Source: Wyeomyia smithii
Lineage: Eukaryota > Arthropoda > Insecta > Diptera > Culicidae
Assembly (NCBI RefSeq): GCF_029784165.1
Contig: NC_073696.1
Span: 248,429,971-248,493,970, forward strand
Direction of reading: 5' to 3'
Length of the DNA stretch: 64,000 nucleotides
Made by a program: the position numbers and the translations under genes. The notes under the pieces were generated by a model. It had not been told where the DNA came from. It saw only the letters and a list, made by a program, of their open reading frames with translations, and did no database searches. Within the stretch, counting starts at the first letter, position 1, and each line of letters begins with the position of its first letter. This document shows positions 46,179 to 56,269 of this stretch, in pieces.

Positions 46179-47712
46179 TAACCGTAATGAAAAATGTATT
46201 TAATAATGATGTTTTTGTACAGAAATTACTCAAAAATAACTAGTGATATGCGGATGTGCTCTGAAACTGAGGAATATTATGGTTTCATGATTTTTTAAAT
46301 GGAATCTTACAACTATTACGAGGACGCGGACACAAAAAGGTTGAGAACCGCTGACTCTAGCTTACTTCTCAAATTTCTCTGAAAATTTAGGAAAATCTTC
46401 TCAAGACATAGTACATTGAGGTAGAAAAGAAGCGGCACCACATTACTGATGACATACACGAATTGCTTTAAATTATGGAGTGTAAGTCATCCAAAACAGT
46501 TATTTCACACTTAAAAACTTGAATAACCTTATGAGTATGAACATCCGTCTGTGACACTTTACTTATTTTTCGTGTAATTATACTGTGTGAACACATTAGT
46601 AAAATAATTGTTAAAGCTTTATGTTTCGAAACTTTAGTTCATCGAACCAAAAAACTTCAGTTAACATCTACATACCACAACTTAATTATCGGTAAAATGA
46701 TTTTCTAGCTGACGTTTGCACCATTTTATAAGAAGGTTGTTGGTTATAGTCGCATGGGCTTCACTGTGCAGTTCAGATGCTCCACCAGAAATTTAGAGTA
46801 CATCGAAATTAATGTTTGTCATATACCTCGCAGCTATGACAATAAAAGAAAAACAAAATTACAAAACATTAGATCACACACAGTTAAAAATCTTGAAAAA
46901 TGTCGTGGTACTGAGAAAATACAAATCCGATATTTCCAGAGTGTTACAAGCGAAAAATATAAAAAATATCTTGAAAACATCAAAACAGTCAAAAATTGCA
47001 AACACTGTCCAATAAAATAGCAAATACGCTAAATCATAATAACCTTTAGAGAAATATAATGAAAGCCATTTTGAAACATTCAACGCTGAAGATCTAAGGT
47101 TCGTAGATACCCGGATTGTTTTTCCTTTCCGCTTGTAGCAATTATTTATAAGTGACGACACTATATGACGCCTAGTCCTAGCGATACGAAATTCTGTTCT
47201 CTCAATTTGCTTTAATGAGGCTTGCATTCCTACCTTGTAAACACCTCAAACTGCACAAGAGAATAAATTGTCAATATTTAAAAAAAAAGCAATTCACAAG
47301 TATAGTGGAAGTCGCCACTTGTAGTTGGTCGCACAGTACATTCTATTAATAACCGTAATAACTACATAAAATTGCAAACAATTCACCCCTCGTAAGAAAA
47401 TACCATTCTAGGACAAGAACCCATTGTACAAATCGCACGTCGTAGAAAAATGAAACTGTAAATTTTTAAAGACCCATGGTTTGGTTCGCTTCCCTTCCAC
47501 CGTCATGGGGTCATAGTTTCGTATGTATAGACACCTAATTGGTCATTCTACCAGCTGTTTGTCGATTGACGATTAATCCAAATACCGTACTTACGTATGT
47601 GTTGAGGCACTAGCCTAGCCACCCACAGGGCGCGGGAGAGAATGCTTAACTCGCTGTCGTCCTGTTTTCGCATCATATGTCCACCTAATGAGAACAAATC
47701 TTATTATTTATT
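46179..47712. other. Unassigned AT-rich DNA
   Basis: Short open frames on both strands (46754-47227) overlap and have no recognised domain. Confidence 0.4.
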
Positions 47713-49058
47713 TACAGGCACACCCCCGCTCGGGTATTTCGTCTAACGGGTGACCAGCGACACGGAAAATATGTGCGTCCCGTTGTATTACCATTGACCG
47801 CAGCTCGGCAAATCCGATTAGTGTGGTGACAATGGGAAAGAGCAGTAACAGCCACCGCGAAGGACTATATCTATGCCAGGGTCGAAACAAACAAAAAAGT
47901 CTCAGTGTCCTGCCTGGGGAGCTTTACGATGACTTCGATGGCTCCGTGCCTTGCGAATTGTGAGACGAGATAAAAGTATTCTTTCACCCATTGTTGTTTG
48001 CCATTCTAAACGGTTTCGAAGAGCCCCTTTTTTTCTCGCTACTATTGGTGTACTCGTACTCATACTAGTGTGTTATTTGGCAGTTAAAGTAACGGCAAGA
48101 AGGAAGAAAATATCGCACAAGACAACAACGGTGTGGATCATGTGGCTTCCACTAGTCGCGTCATAAAAGTGTACAGTGATAAAGTGAGGCTTGTGCTCTG
48201 ACCAGAGTCGAGCGAGTATCATAAAATCAATAAAATAATCATAAAAGTAAGGCTATATACAGCTGCTTTTGTGTGTGCGAGAAGAAAAAAAAACAGCATA
48301 AGTTGGGGGCGGCAGGCAGAAGTCCTTTTTGCTTCTCTTCAACTATAGATACGAAGCTGGCGAAGTGACCAACCGACCGAGAGTGTATTGTATAAGGCAA
48401 GGGTTCTATTCTGCTGAATGGTGAGAATAATAAAACAATACGGAAAAAAGGTGATCTTTCGGCGGTGGCGTTGTGAATCAATGTGTGTTCGCCGCTCTAT
48501 CCTTCAAGCGGGGAATGGCAAACCGACGACAGTCGCAAAAAATAACAATTTTGTCAGGACGTTCATTCCAAAATCACCGCAAACAAGGCAGTATTGTTTG
48601 ACAGCCGGGATAACGAGATCGATTTGATTATGCTGGCTAGATTATTCTAACTGGCCATCGGCTTGAGAATCGCCACAGCTGGCCGTCCCGTGCTAGATAG
48701 CTCCGTAGAGACCTATAGAGTTCACGTTAATAAGAATTGAATTAAAAACTTCCTCTAGGGTTGTAGAGCGTTCTGGCCTGAGACTGAGCTGCTCCTAACA
48801 CTTTCCCTCTAGTAGTGGGATTTGCTTCTGAATGAGGTGTGGTGTAGTGTGTGCGGAATACGGAAACAGACAGCAAAAATACAGAATGCCGCCACCGTTT
48901 GCCGTGCTCTACGACACGACTGCCGTTGTTGGAACAATGAATGGGTAGGACAACATAAAGTAGCTCGGCAGCTCAACACAACACGAAGCGCGCTAGAGCT
49001 AGAGGGGCAAGAAAAAGATCCTAGTCGTAATAAAATCAAACGCTTATTGCACTAATTA
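47713..49058 (+). other. GC-richer block ending in a splice-donor-like site: possible 5'-UTR exon(s)
   Basis: The block starts after TTATTTATTTACAG (an acceptor-like site ending near 47717) and ends at TTAG followed by GTGAGAAAGG near 49059, a good donor match. It is less AT-rich than its flanks, has no TE hallmarks, and has no long frame; the short frame at 47951-48166 has a hydrophobic segment but no other support. A non-coding leader exon of a host gene is the simplest reading, unproven. Confidence 0.3.
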
Positions 49059-49269
49059 GGTGAGAAAGGGGTTAGATTTTACCTCGTTGCCTTGGTGCGT
49101 TTAAATTTTTCGTTCGAAACGGTGGTTTGGATTATTCTCCCACCATTTCTTGCCATTTTGAAGCGTTCAAAGACATCAGCTGTGTACTTTGGCGCGATGA
49201 TAAATGAGGAATTATCAATTTCACAAAAGGCAATTGGTTTGCAATAATAAAAGGATTATTATAATTCAA

Positions 49270-49620
49270 TATTAATTGTAGAGTACTATGATTTTGTGTT
49301 GGCCTCTTGATTTTTGAACTCGGTTTTCGTGTTTTGACACTGAGTTTTTTGACATTTGAGCTTTGTGTTTTGAATTATAATCTCTGCGATCTTCAATCGT
49401 TGGATATTCTGACTGTTTGTCCTTATTGATTTTGTTGATTTTTTGGACTTTTAGCTCGTACATTTATGACTTTTTCCAACTTTTTTCATTTATTTAATAA
49501 TTTTAAGACTTTCTCTTTTGACTTTTTGTCATTTCATTTCTCCTTCTCTGATTTTTCGACTGTTTGACTTTATAACTTGCCAGATATTTTAACCTTATAA
49601 CTTTTCGACTATAGACCCCT
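49270..49620. repeat. T-rich degenerate repeat, first tract
   Basis: A run of words such as TTTTTGACATTTGAG and GACTTTTTGTC with strong T excess on the given strand. It is the same style as 50880-52545 and 60880-63040. Confidence 0.6.
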
Positions 49621-49649
49621 TTTTTTGTTTGGCCCTAGTGAAATCATTC

Positions 49650-50760
49650 AGTTGGACAAGAAACCGATTTTTAGAAATCTAAATTTCAACTTTTAAAAAT
49701 TTGTAACTTTTGGCATCATAAATAATTAATGTACCTTTCAAGAAAAAATCTTATACTGTACTTTACATAACAATAACCATGCGGAAATTATGCTACAAAC
49801 AGTTGTGGGCCAACTTTGGAAGGTTTAGGACCCAGGTGACCCTATAGTTTGATATATTTTTTAGACTCTACAGAAAATTTTACATAAAATAAAAAATTTT
49901 CACGGGAGTGAATTTTCTATTTTAGAGAAAAATTTATTTAACCGTTATTTTACGAGCCACTAATGTAGATTAGTCTGGAAGTGTGAATACAATGTTATGT
50001 CTAATAGATATAACAACGCATTCATGCGGGGCTTAGTGTTCATGAAGGCGATCTCGGAATGAACGTGTATTACCAGGCATTCTTGAAATGGGTCGTTGGA
50101 TGAACACTAGAGCTGTCACATTTCATCTCCAAGGCTAAAAATATATACATCTTTATATTATGTAATATATTAAAAAAATAAAGTATGAATCAGCTTCAAA
50201 TAGAAAAAGATGCAGATAGGTTTTTTTTACATAAAAGCACTGCCGGCCAAAGGGAGATGAATTGTAAACACACACACATAATTTATTTAACCGTTATTGT
50301 TCAACATAACCACCATGCGTCTCCATTGAGAAAAGCTACTACAATGCAGTATTACTATACAAACCGTATTTTGCCGTTTGAAAGGTTCATGACACAGGAC
50401 AGAAGACGCTACCGTTTGTTGCATTAGCTTTTTTCAATGGAGACGCATCGTGGTCATGGTGGTTAAAAAATATACCGCCGTGACAATTTTACATTTAAAG
50501 TACAATTTCCTAGAGTCCAAAAATAAATCAAACGACACGGTCTTCTAAAATCCTCAAGAACGGCCAAAAAACGGATAGTACAATAATTTTCGCATGGTTA
50601 TTGTTATTTGAAGTACAGCTCAATATTTTTCCATTAAAGGTCCATTAATTACCATTAGTTTAATGCCAAATGGTTTAAAGTCGGTTAAACAGCTCAAAAG
50701 TTACACATTTTTGAAAAGTGGAGTTTTTTTAAGCCGGTTTTTTAGTAACCGTATGACAGA
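49650..50760. mobile_element. Long-inverted-repeat element, ~1.1 kb
   Basis: The left arm (about 49660-49925) and the inverse of the right arm (about 50470-50740) align over roughly 250 bases at about 70 percent. Anchors are ACAATAACCATGCG, TTAATGTACCTTT or TTAATGGACCTTT, TAGTTTGATATATTTTTTAG or CGTTTGATTTATTTTTGG, and GACTCTA. The centre carries hairpin copy C (50307-50465). No coding capacity. Confidence 0.65.
50307..50465. repeat. Hairpin-family repeat, copy C
   Basis: ATGCGTCTCCATTGAGAAAAGCT at 50315-50336 pairs with AGCTTTTTTCAATGGAGACGCAT at 50425-50447; the flanks (TAACCACCAT and ATGGTGGTTA) also pair. The loop contains the module CAAACCGTATTTTGCCGTTT then AGAAGACGCTACCG seen in copy B. 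Confidence 0.7.
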
Positions 50761-50879
50761 GTTTTTCCTTACCAAAAAAAACGAGTCTAAAAATTTTCGA
50801 TAGAGCACAATTACAGCGATATGATCGCAGCAAAAAAAAAATCAGATAAGACCTTTTAGCACGAAACTGCTCTATTAGG

Positions 50880-52545
50880 ACTCAAAACTGATGATTTTCC
50901 AACTTCCTTATTTTTTTACTCATTGACTGTCTGACTTTTCTCTAATTTTAAACTACGTCTCAACATTCTGAATTTTTAAATTTCTATGTTTTCTTCTTTT
51001 TAAGTTATTGATTTTTGGCTGTGGTATTCTGATTATTCGAATTACATTACATTTTTGGTGCTCGATTTGTATTCTCTGGCGTTTTTACTTTTTAATTTCT
51101 CTATTCTTTGAATATTTTAAGTTTTTGGTTAATCAATTTTTGTTGTTCCTTTTTGTTTTTAATGATAAATAATTTTTACACTTTTCACCAATTTTTCCAA
51201 TTTTTCTTGACTTTTTGGTTTTTTGACTTTCCAACTTTTTGATTTTTTAATTATTTGACCCTCAGATTTATCAACTTTTTAAATTTTTAATTTTCTAACT
51301 TTGTAGTTTTTTTTTGTTTTTTTCTTACTTGAAGCATTTTATTCCAGTTTTTTATTTATTTGGCTTTTTTGACTTGTTTCGCTCGTTTGAATTTTCGACT
51401 CACTTTTTCGACATTTAATGTTTCAGCTTCTTGATTTTGTAAATTTATATGACCTTCGGACTTTTTGATTTTAATTTTCTTTTCACTTTTCAGCAGTTTC
51501 ATTATTTTACGTTTTGTATTTTTACTATTTCAAAACTGTTGATTAGTAAAAACTTTAGAATGTTGAAAGACCCTTAATCATTTTTACTTGTATTTTTTTG
51601 CTGAAACTTTCCATAGATATTTTGGCTTTATTCCTCTTTAGTTATTTTCTCCATTTAAATGTTTCGGCAAATTCTAGATTTTCAAATTCACGGCAAATTC
51701 ACGTGATTTTCTAATTTTAATTTTTTCGAATTTTTTTTTATTCAATGTTCAACTTATGTATCTTAATCTCTGAATTTTTTTTACAATCAAAATTTTAAAC
51801 TTCTAAGCATTTTCATTTTCTTTATTTAGTGATTAGTCTTCTTCAGAACTTTTTAGTACGTCCCAACATTCTGAACTTTTTGACATCATGATTATTTGAA
51901 TTTTTTGATATTGTAACTACTTGATTTTTTAATCTTCTAAATTTTAGACTGTTTGACTTTCGGACTTTTCAACTTTTAATTTTTTTCGTTTTTCTGTCTC
52001 TGTAGCTTTTTTTTACATTTCGACTAAAAACTTATATTGTCATTGATTCTACTTCTTGGACTTATTTCACTTGTTTGAATTTTTGACTCACCTTTTCTAC
52101 TTTTTATATATTAGTTTCATGATTTTGTAAACTGATTTTGACCTTGGGACTTTTAGATTTTTATTTTGTTGACTTTTCAGTCTATTTAGTTTTATTCTAT
52201 TGATTTTCAACTTTTTCAAATGTATTGGTTACATTTAAGCATCTTAAAGTTTTGAGTTTTAATCATCTCCCCTTTTATTTTGTTTTTTTGGCTGAAACTT
52301 TTCATTTATGTTTTTTCTTTTATTTCTCTTTATATTTTTTTCATTTGTTCTAATAATATGTTTTGACAATTTCTGAATACATGCGTGATTTTCTAACTTT
52401 TTTATTTCTGATTTTTACTTTATGCCTTTTTTTATTTGAATCCATGAGCTTTTCAACTTCCAAAGCTTATGATTTTCCAACATTTTCGTTTTACCTTTGT
52501 TATTCTAAACAAAGGTTAAAAAATCGGTCGAAAAACGCAAAATAG
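50880..52545. repeat. T-rich higher-order repeat, two units of ~0.7-0.9 kb
   Basis: A unit starting with CTACGTCTCAACATTCTGAA (50952) recurs from ACGTCCCAACATTCTGAA (51866). Later landmarks recur in the same order: GTTTGAATTTTCGACTCAC (51385) and GTTTGAATTTTTGACTCAC (52070); GATTTTGTAAA then TGACCTTCGGAC (51432, 51450) and GATTTTGTAAA then TGACCTTGGGAC (52122, 52139); TTTTTGCTGAAACTTTCCAT (51595) and TTTTGGCTGAAACTTTTCAT (52285). Hence it is a diverged repeat family, not random simple sequence. Confidence 0.7.
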
Positions 52546-52549
52546 ATCC

Positions 52550-52627
52550 ATGATCCGGAGGGTCGAATCGTATATACCATTCGACTCAGCTCGACGAACT
52601 GAGCAATGTCTGTTCGTGTGTATGTGT

Positions 52628-52673
<46 letters not shown>

Positions 52674-52990
52674 TGTCTGTATGTATGTGCCGCAAAATAC
52701 TAACGCACCTTTCTTACACAACGCAATATCCGATTTTAATGATCTTATACGCAAACGAAAGCTACTGTGCTCCCTCAGAATGCTACCGAGTGGATTTTCG
52801 ATAAGTGGCTTAGATTTTAAAATATTGATCAAAGAGTATTTTTATATAAGAAATTCAACTTTTAAGGCAAAATTAATGGCACGGAGAGCTATGTGTTGTA
52901 TACCAATTTTCTCAGATCGACGAATTGAACAATTTATGTATGTTTGTGTATGTGTACCTGAACGTATGTATGTGTAAATATGTTGTTTAT
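52550..52990 (+). repeat. GT-microsatellite-bearing repeat, two diverged copies
   Basis: ATATACCATTCGACTCAGCT, CGACGAACTGAGCAATGTC and a long (GT)n run (52605-52670) are followed by a degenerate second copy at about 52893-52980 (TGTATACCAATTTTCTCAGA, CGACGAATTGAACAATTTA, TGTATGTGTG). The phrase before the GT run is a common insect repeat. Open frames across the GT run are artefacts. Confidence 0.65.
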
Positions 52991-54116
52991 ATGTGTAGTA
53001 TATCAAAATCGACCCAAAAAAGAAAAATAACAAAAAAAACTCTCTTTACAGAACGCTTATTCCGAATTTGATGTTCGCATGAATGAAAGCCCCAGAGATC
53101 TTTGAAAATCATACTGAGTGCGATCTTCTATTGGTTGCTTAAACTGTAGAGTTTTGACCAAAGTATATTTAAGACATGGGATATTTTACTTTCTGGATAA
53201 TTTTTCTCTCTCACTGCTCTTTCCTCTTCTCTATCCCTTTTTTTTCGTATCGCTATTTATTTCTCAAAGGAAATCAACAATCATGGACAACTTTTCATAA
53301 TCTTTACACTCTTCGTAGTACGTCTTAACTGGTGTAAATAAATTACCCTTAAGCTTTTTCTTGGAAATTTGAACCAGATTTTAGAAGAAACTGCAATGCT
53401 TACTTAGCTCCTTTTCATCCAAAGCTCCCGTCTCACTTCTTATAAAATATATACTAAATTGTACGTTGAACCTAGATTTGCGAAGAGTAAGAAACATTTA
53501 CAGCTTTCGGGAGCCAAGCATTGTAGCAAAATCTGATCCCACAGTTCGCATGCTCAAATGAAATGCAGATTTTTTGAAAAGCTTTACCAAAGATGTATAC
53601 ACCTATTTACGTACGAATGTGTTAGTGCCACCCATTGAGAAAAACACAAATAAATCGCTGTTTTGTTTGCAATGCTACGTTTTGAACAGCTGGAAAATTT
53701 TTCAGTTGAATACTTATTTAATGTATTAAATTTGTAACCAGGAATCTAAAGTAGCTGGTGAACGTAATCGGCAAAATTAGGAAAAAGTGTTTAAGCAACT
53801 CTACATGGCCATACACGTTTACTAGTGTGCGCAGGTGAAAAGTTACTTATCTCTATGATATGATACACTATGCTCATGTAAGATATCAATATTGCTTTCT
53901 AATTTAAGACTAAGTGCAAACAGAGTATCCATGTTATTCCACTTCTCGTTATCGCAGCAAGATTTAAAAAGTCTTTATTTCGGATTTTTTCATACAGCCT
54001 AGGCCTTCGAGAAGAATAATGTTCTCGCTTACACTCTGAAAATCTAAAATTCTCAAAGATTGTGGAGAACCTGCATTTTCAGATAATGCATTTGAGATAG
54101 AAATAAATTGACAACT
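52991..54116. other. Unassigned AT-rich DNA
   Basis: Sequence upstream of the LINE insertion; no gene or repeat recognised. Confidence 0.45.
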
Positions 54117-54130
54117 TTCATCAATAGCTA

Positions 54131-54165
54131 TCATTCGTTGTTTTGCTTTCGTCTTGATTAGACGC
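54131..54165 (+). promoter_or_regulatory. Internal Pol II promoter: initiator plus DPE
   Basis: TCATTC (54131-54136) matches the arthropod initiator TCAKTY, with A+1 at 54133. AGACG at 54160-54164 sits exactly at +28 to +32 and fits the downstream promoter element consensus RGWYV. There is no TATA box. This is the classic arrangement by which LINEs transcribe from their first base, and it coincides with the boundary set by the target duplication. Confidence 0.8.
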
Positions 54166-54587
54166 AAATTGTTTATCTCCGTTTGATTCGCAAAATAACA
54201 ATACACGAGTTATCGTACGGGTGTTTTTTTTTCGATTAGTTCTTGTGTGCGATAACAATAGCCTGCAATATATCGGCAGAAACATCTTCTGCACACTGGT
54301 AGGGGCAGGCTACCCCGCCAGTGATCCGATACGCAGCTGATATATCAGCAAGAATAATTCTCCCGCACCGCTGTTACCCCGCTAGCAGCACGGACCACCA
54401 TACGATCGAGCGAGTGGAAGTCAACTACAAGTGGCATCTACAAGGTCGCGTGTAGGATACGGCCACTGTGTCACAACACGAAGCTGGATCGTCATTGTTT
54501 GTTCTGCGGAGACGCTCGATTAATCCTACTATCAGCCGTGAGGTCGTGACTTAGACGTTCGGTGAAGTATTCACTTTAGAATTTTTA

Positions 54588-54656
54588 TCATTATTATTAA
54601 TAGTATTATTATTATTGTTATTATTATAATTATTATTACTATTATTATTATTATTA

Positions 54657-54738
<82 letters not shown>

Positions 54739-54762
54739 TGTTATTAGTATTAGTATTACTGC
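54588..54762 (+). repeat. (ATT)n microsatellite in the LINE 5' UTR
   Basis: About 175 bases of ATT or TTA triplets with a few interruptions (ATC, ACT, GTT, AGT). Minus-strand reading gives a polyasparagine frame that is not a gene. Its length is likely to vary between copies of the element. Confidence 0.9.
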
Positions 54763-54889
54763 CTTTTTTTTTATTTTGATCCATTGTAGTTTGAAAAATT
54801 GTTTTTAAAATTTAATAGCAACTACTTGACCCCCCCTCACATTCGAATATTTATCGTTTGTGTGCAGTAGAGCGTAACGCTCCCGCAAA

Positions 54890-56269
54890 ATGGACGACAT
54901 GCAGGTGCAACTATTCCTGGATGTGGAAACAACTGGGGAAGAGATTGAGATCTCCCCCATCAATTCCCCTCTACCTTCCCCGCTACCTAGCCCCGTACCA
55001 AGGGTACCGGCAACACGGGTGAAAGCTTACCCAGATGCTTCGAAAGTTCCGTTCGTAGTTTACTTCAGGCCCATAAAGAAGCCTCTAAATATAATTCAAA
55101 TCGGCAAGGACCTGGCAAAACAGTTTTCGGACGTAACCGAAATTACAAAGGTTAGACCGAACAAACTGCGAGTTGTTGTGAGTAGCTTGAAGCAAGCAAA
55201 CGCAATTGCTAGCTACGAGCTCTTCACGAGAGAGTACCGCGTGTACATCCCTGCCAAGGACGTGGAGATCGACGTTGTGGTTACCGAAGGAAGCCTCACG
55301 GTCGATGACATTTTGCGTCACGGGGTTGGCTGCTTCAAGAACCCCCTGATTCAAGATGTAAAGATACTGGATGTCAAGCAATTGCATTCAGTATCCATCG
55401 AAAAAGGGAAGAAGAAATTCTTCCCTTCAGATTCCTTCCGTGTAACATTCGCCGGATCCGCACTGCCGAACTACATCTCTTTGGACAGGGTTCGTCTGCC
55501 TGTACGCCTGTTCGTACCGCGGGTCATGCATTGCCAAAACTGCAAGCAGTTAGGTCATACAGCCACCTACTGCTGCAACAAGGCACGCTGCAGCAAGTGC
55601 GGAGGCAATCATGCTGAGACCGCTTGCAGTGAGGATACTGAAAAGTGTCTTTACTGCGAGGGAACTCGGCATGACCTTTCGGCGTGTCCCGCGTACAAAC
55701 AGCGCGAGGAAAAAATAAAGCGTTCCCTCAAGGAACGATCAAAGCGCTCTTTCGCAGAAATGCTGAAGAGTGCTGAGCCACCCTCGACAGGAAACATCTT
55801 TTCCTTTTTGCCAACCGATGAGGGTACATCTGACGATCCCCTCGAAGGGTGTTCTTATGCCATGCCAGAAGGATCTAGGAAGAGGAGAATGATCAACTCT
55901 CCTAATCTTTCTCGCAAAGGTCGCAAGATAACCCCTAGCGGAATGACCAATAAGCCAACACAAAAAGGAAGCGGTGAAGGAAAACCGAAGCAAGTACCTA
56001 CCAGTTTTAATTTTAAATCAAACCAGGAGTACCCACCGCTTCCTGGGGCACCAAAAACCCCTCGTGCACCCATTTCTCGATCAGAAGATAAAAAAGAAAC
56101 AGGGTTCATAAAATTTTCTGATTTTGTGGACTGGATATTTAAAACATTCAACATACCAGATCCCCTACAAAATATTCTTCTTGCCCTTCTTCCTACAGTG
56201 AAAACCTTTTTGATGCAACTAGCAGCAACTTGGCCCCTCATTTCAGCTATCATATCTTTCGATGACTAA
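54890..56269 (+). CDS. LINE ORF1: Gag-like RNA-binding protein, 459 aa
   Basis: The nucleic-acid chaperone that packages LINE RNA into a ribonucleoprotein. The N-terminus is acidic and then proline-rich (PLPSPLPSPVPRVP). A middle domain of about residues 50-200 is the basic region expected to fold as an RRM-like unit. Three zinc knuckles follow: C215-C218-H223-C228 and C253-C256-H261-C266 are CX2CX4HX4C, while C234-C237-H241-C246 has X3 before His. Then comes a lysine/arginine-rich stretch and a hydrophobic C-terminus (about 430-455). The ATG at 54890 lies in the context AAAATGG, the first start after the microsatellite. The stop overlaps the ORF2 start. Intact; codons are less AT-rich than the surroundings. 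Confidence 0.9.
   Translation: MDDMQVQLFLDVETTGEEIEISPINSPLPSPLPSPVPRVPATRVKAYPDASKVPFVVYFRPIKKPLNIIQIGKDLAKQFSDVTEITKVRPNKLRVVVSSLKQANAIASYELFTREYRVYIPAKDVEIDVVVTEGSLTVDDILRHGVGCFKNPLIQDVKILDVKQLHSVSIEKGKKKFFPSDSFRVTFAGSALPNYISLDRVRLPVRLFVPRVMHCQNCKQLGHTATYCCNKARCSKCGGNHAETACSEDTEKCLYCEGTRHDLSACPAYKQREEKIKRSLKERSKRSFAEMLKSAEPPSTGNIFSFLPTDEGTSDDPLEGCSYAMPEGSRKRRMINSPNLSRKGRKITPSGMTNKPTQKGSGEGKPKQVPTSFNFKSNQEYPPLPGAPKTPRAPISRSEDKKETGFIKFSDFVDWIFKTFNIPDPLQNILLALLPTVKTFLMQLAATWPLISAIISFDD

Noticed and set aside
47951..48166. 71-codon frame with a predicted membrane segment
   Set aside because: Short, with no signal for translation or homology; more likely non-coding leader sequence.
52550..52977. 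Cysteine/valine-rich frames on both strands
   Set aside because: They read through a (GT)n microsatellite and have no other support.
54551..54784. Minus-strand frame encoding a polyasparagine protein
   Set aside because: It is the translation of the (ATT)n microsatellite inside the LINE 5' UTR.
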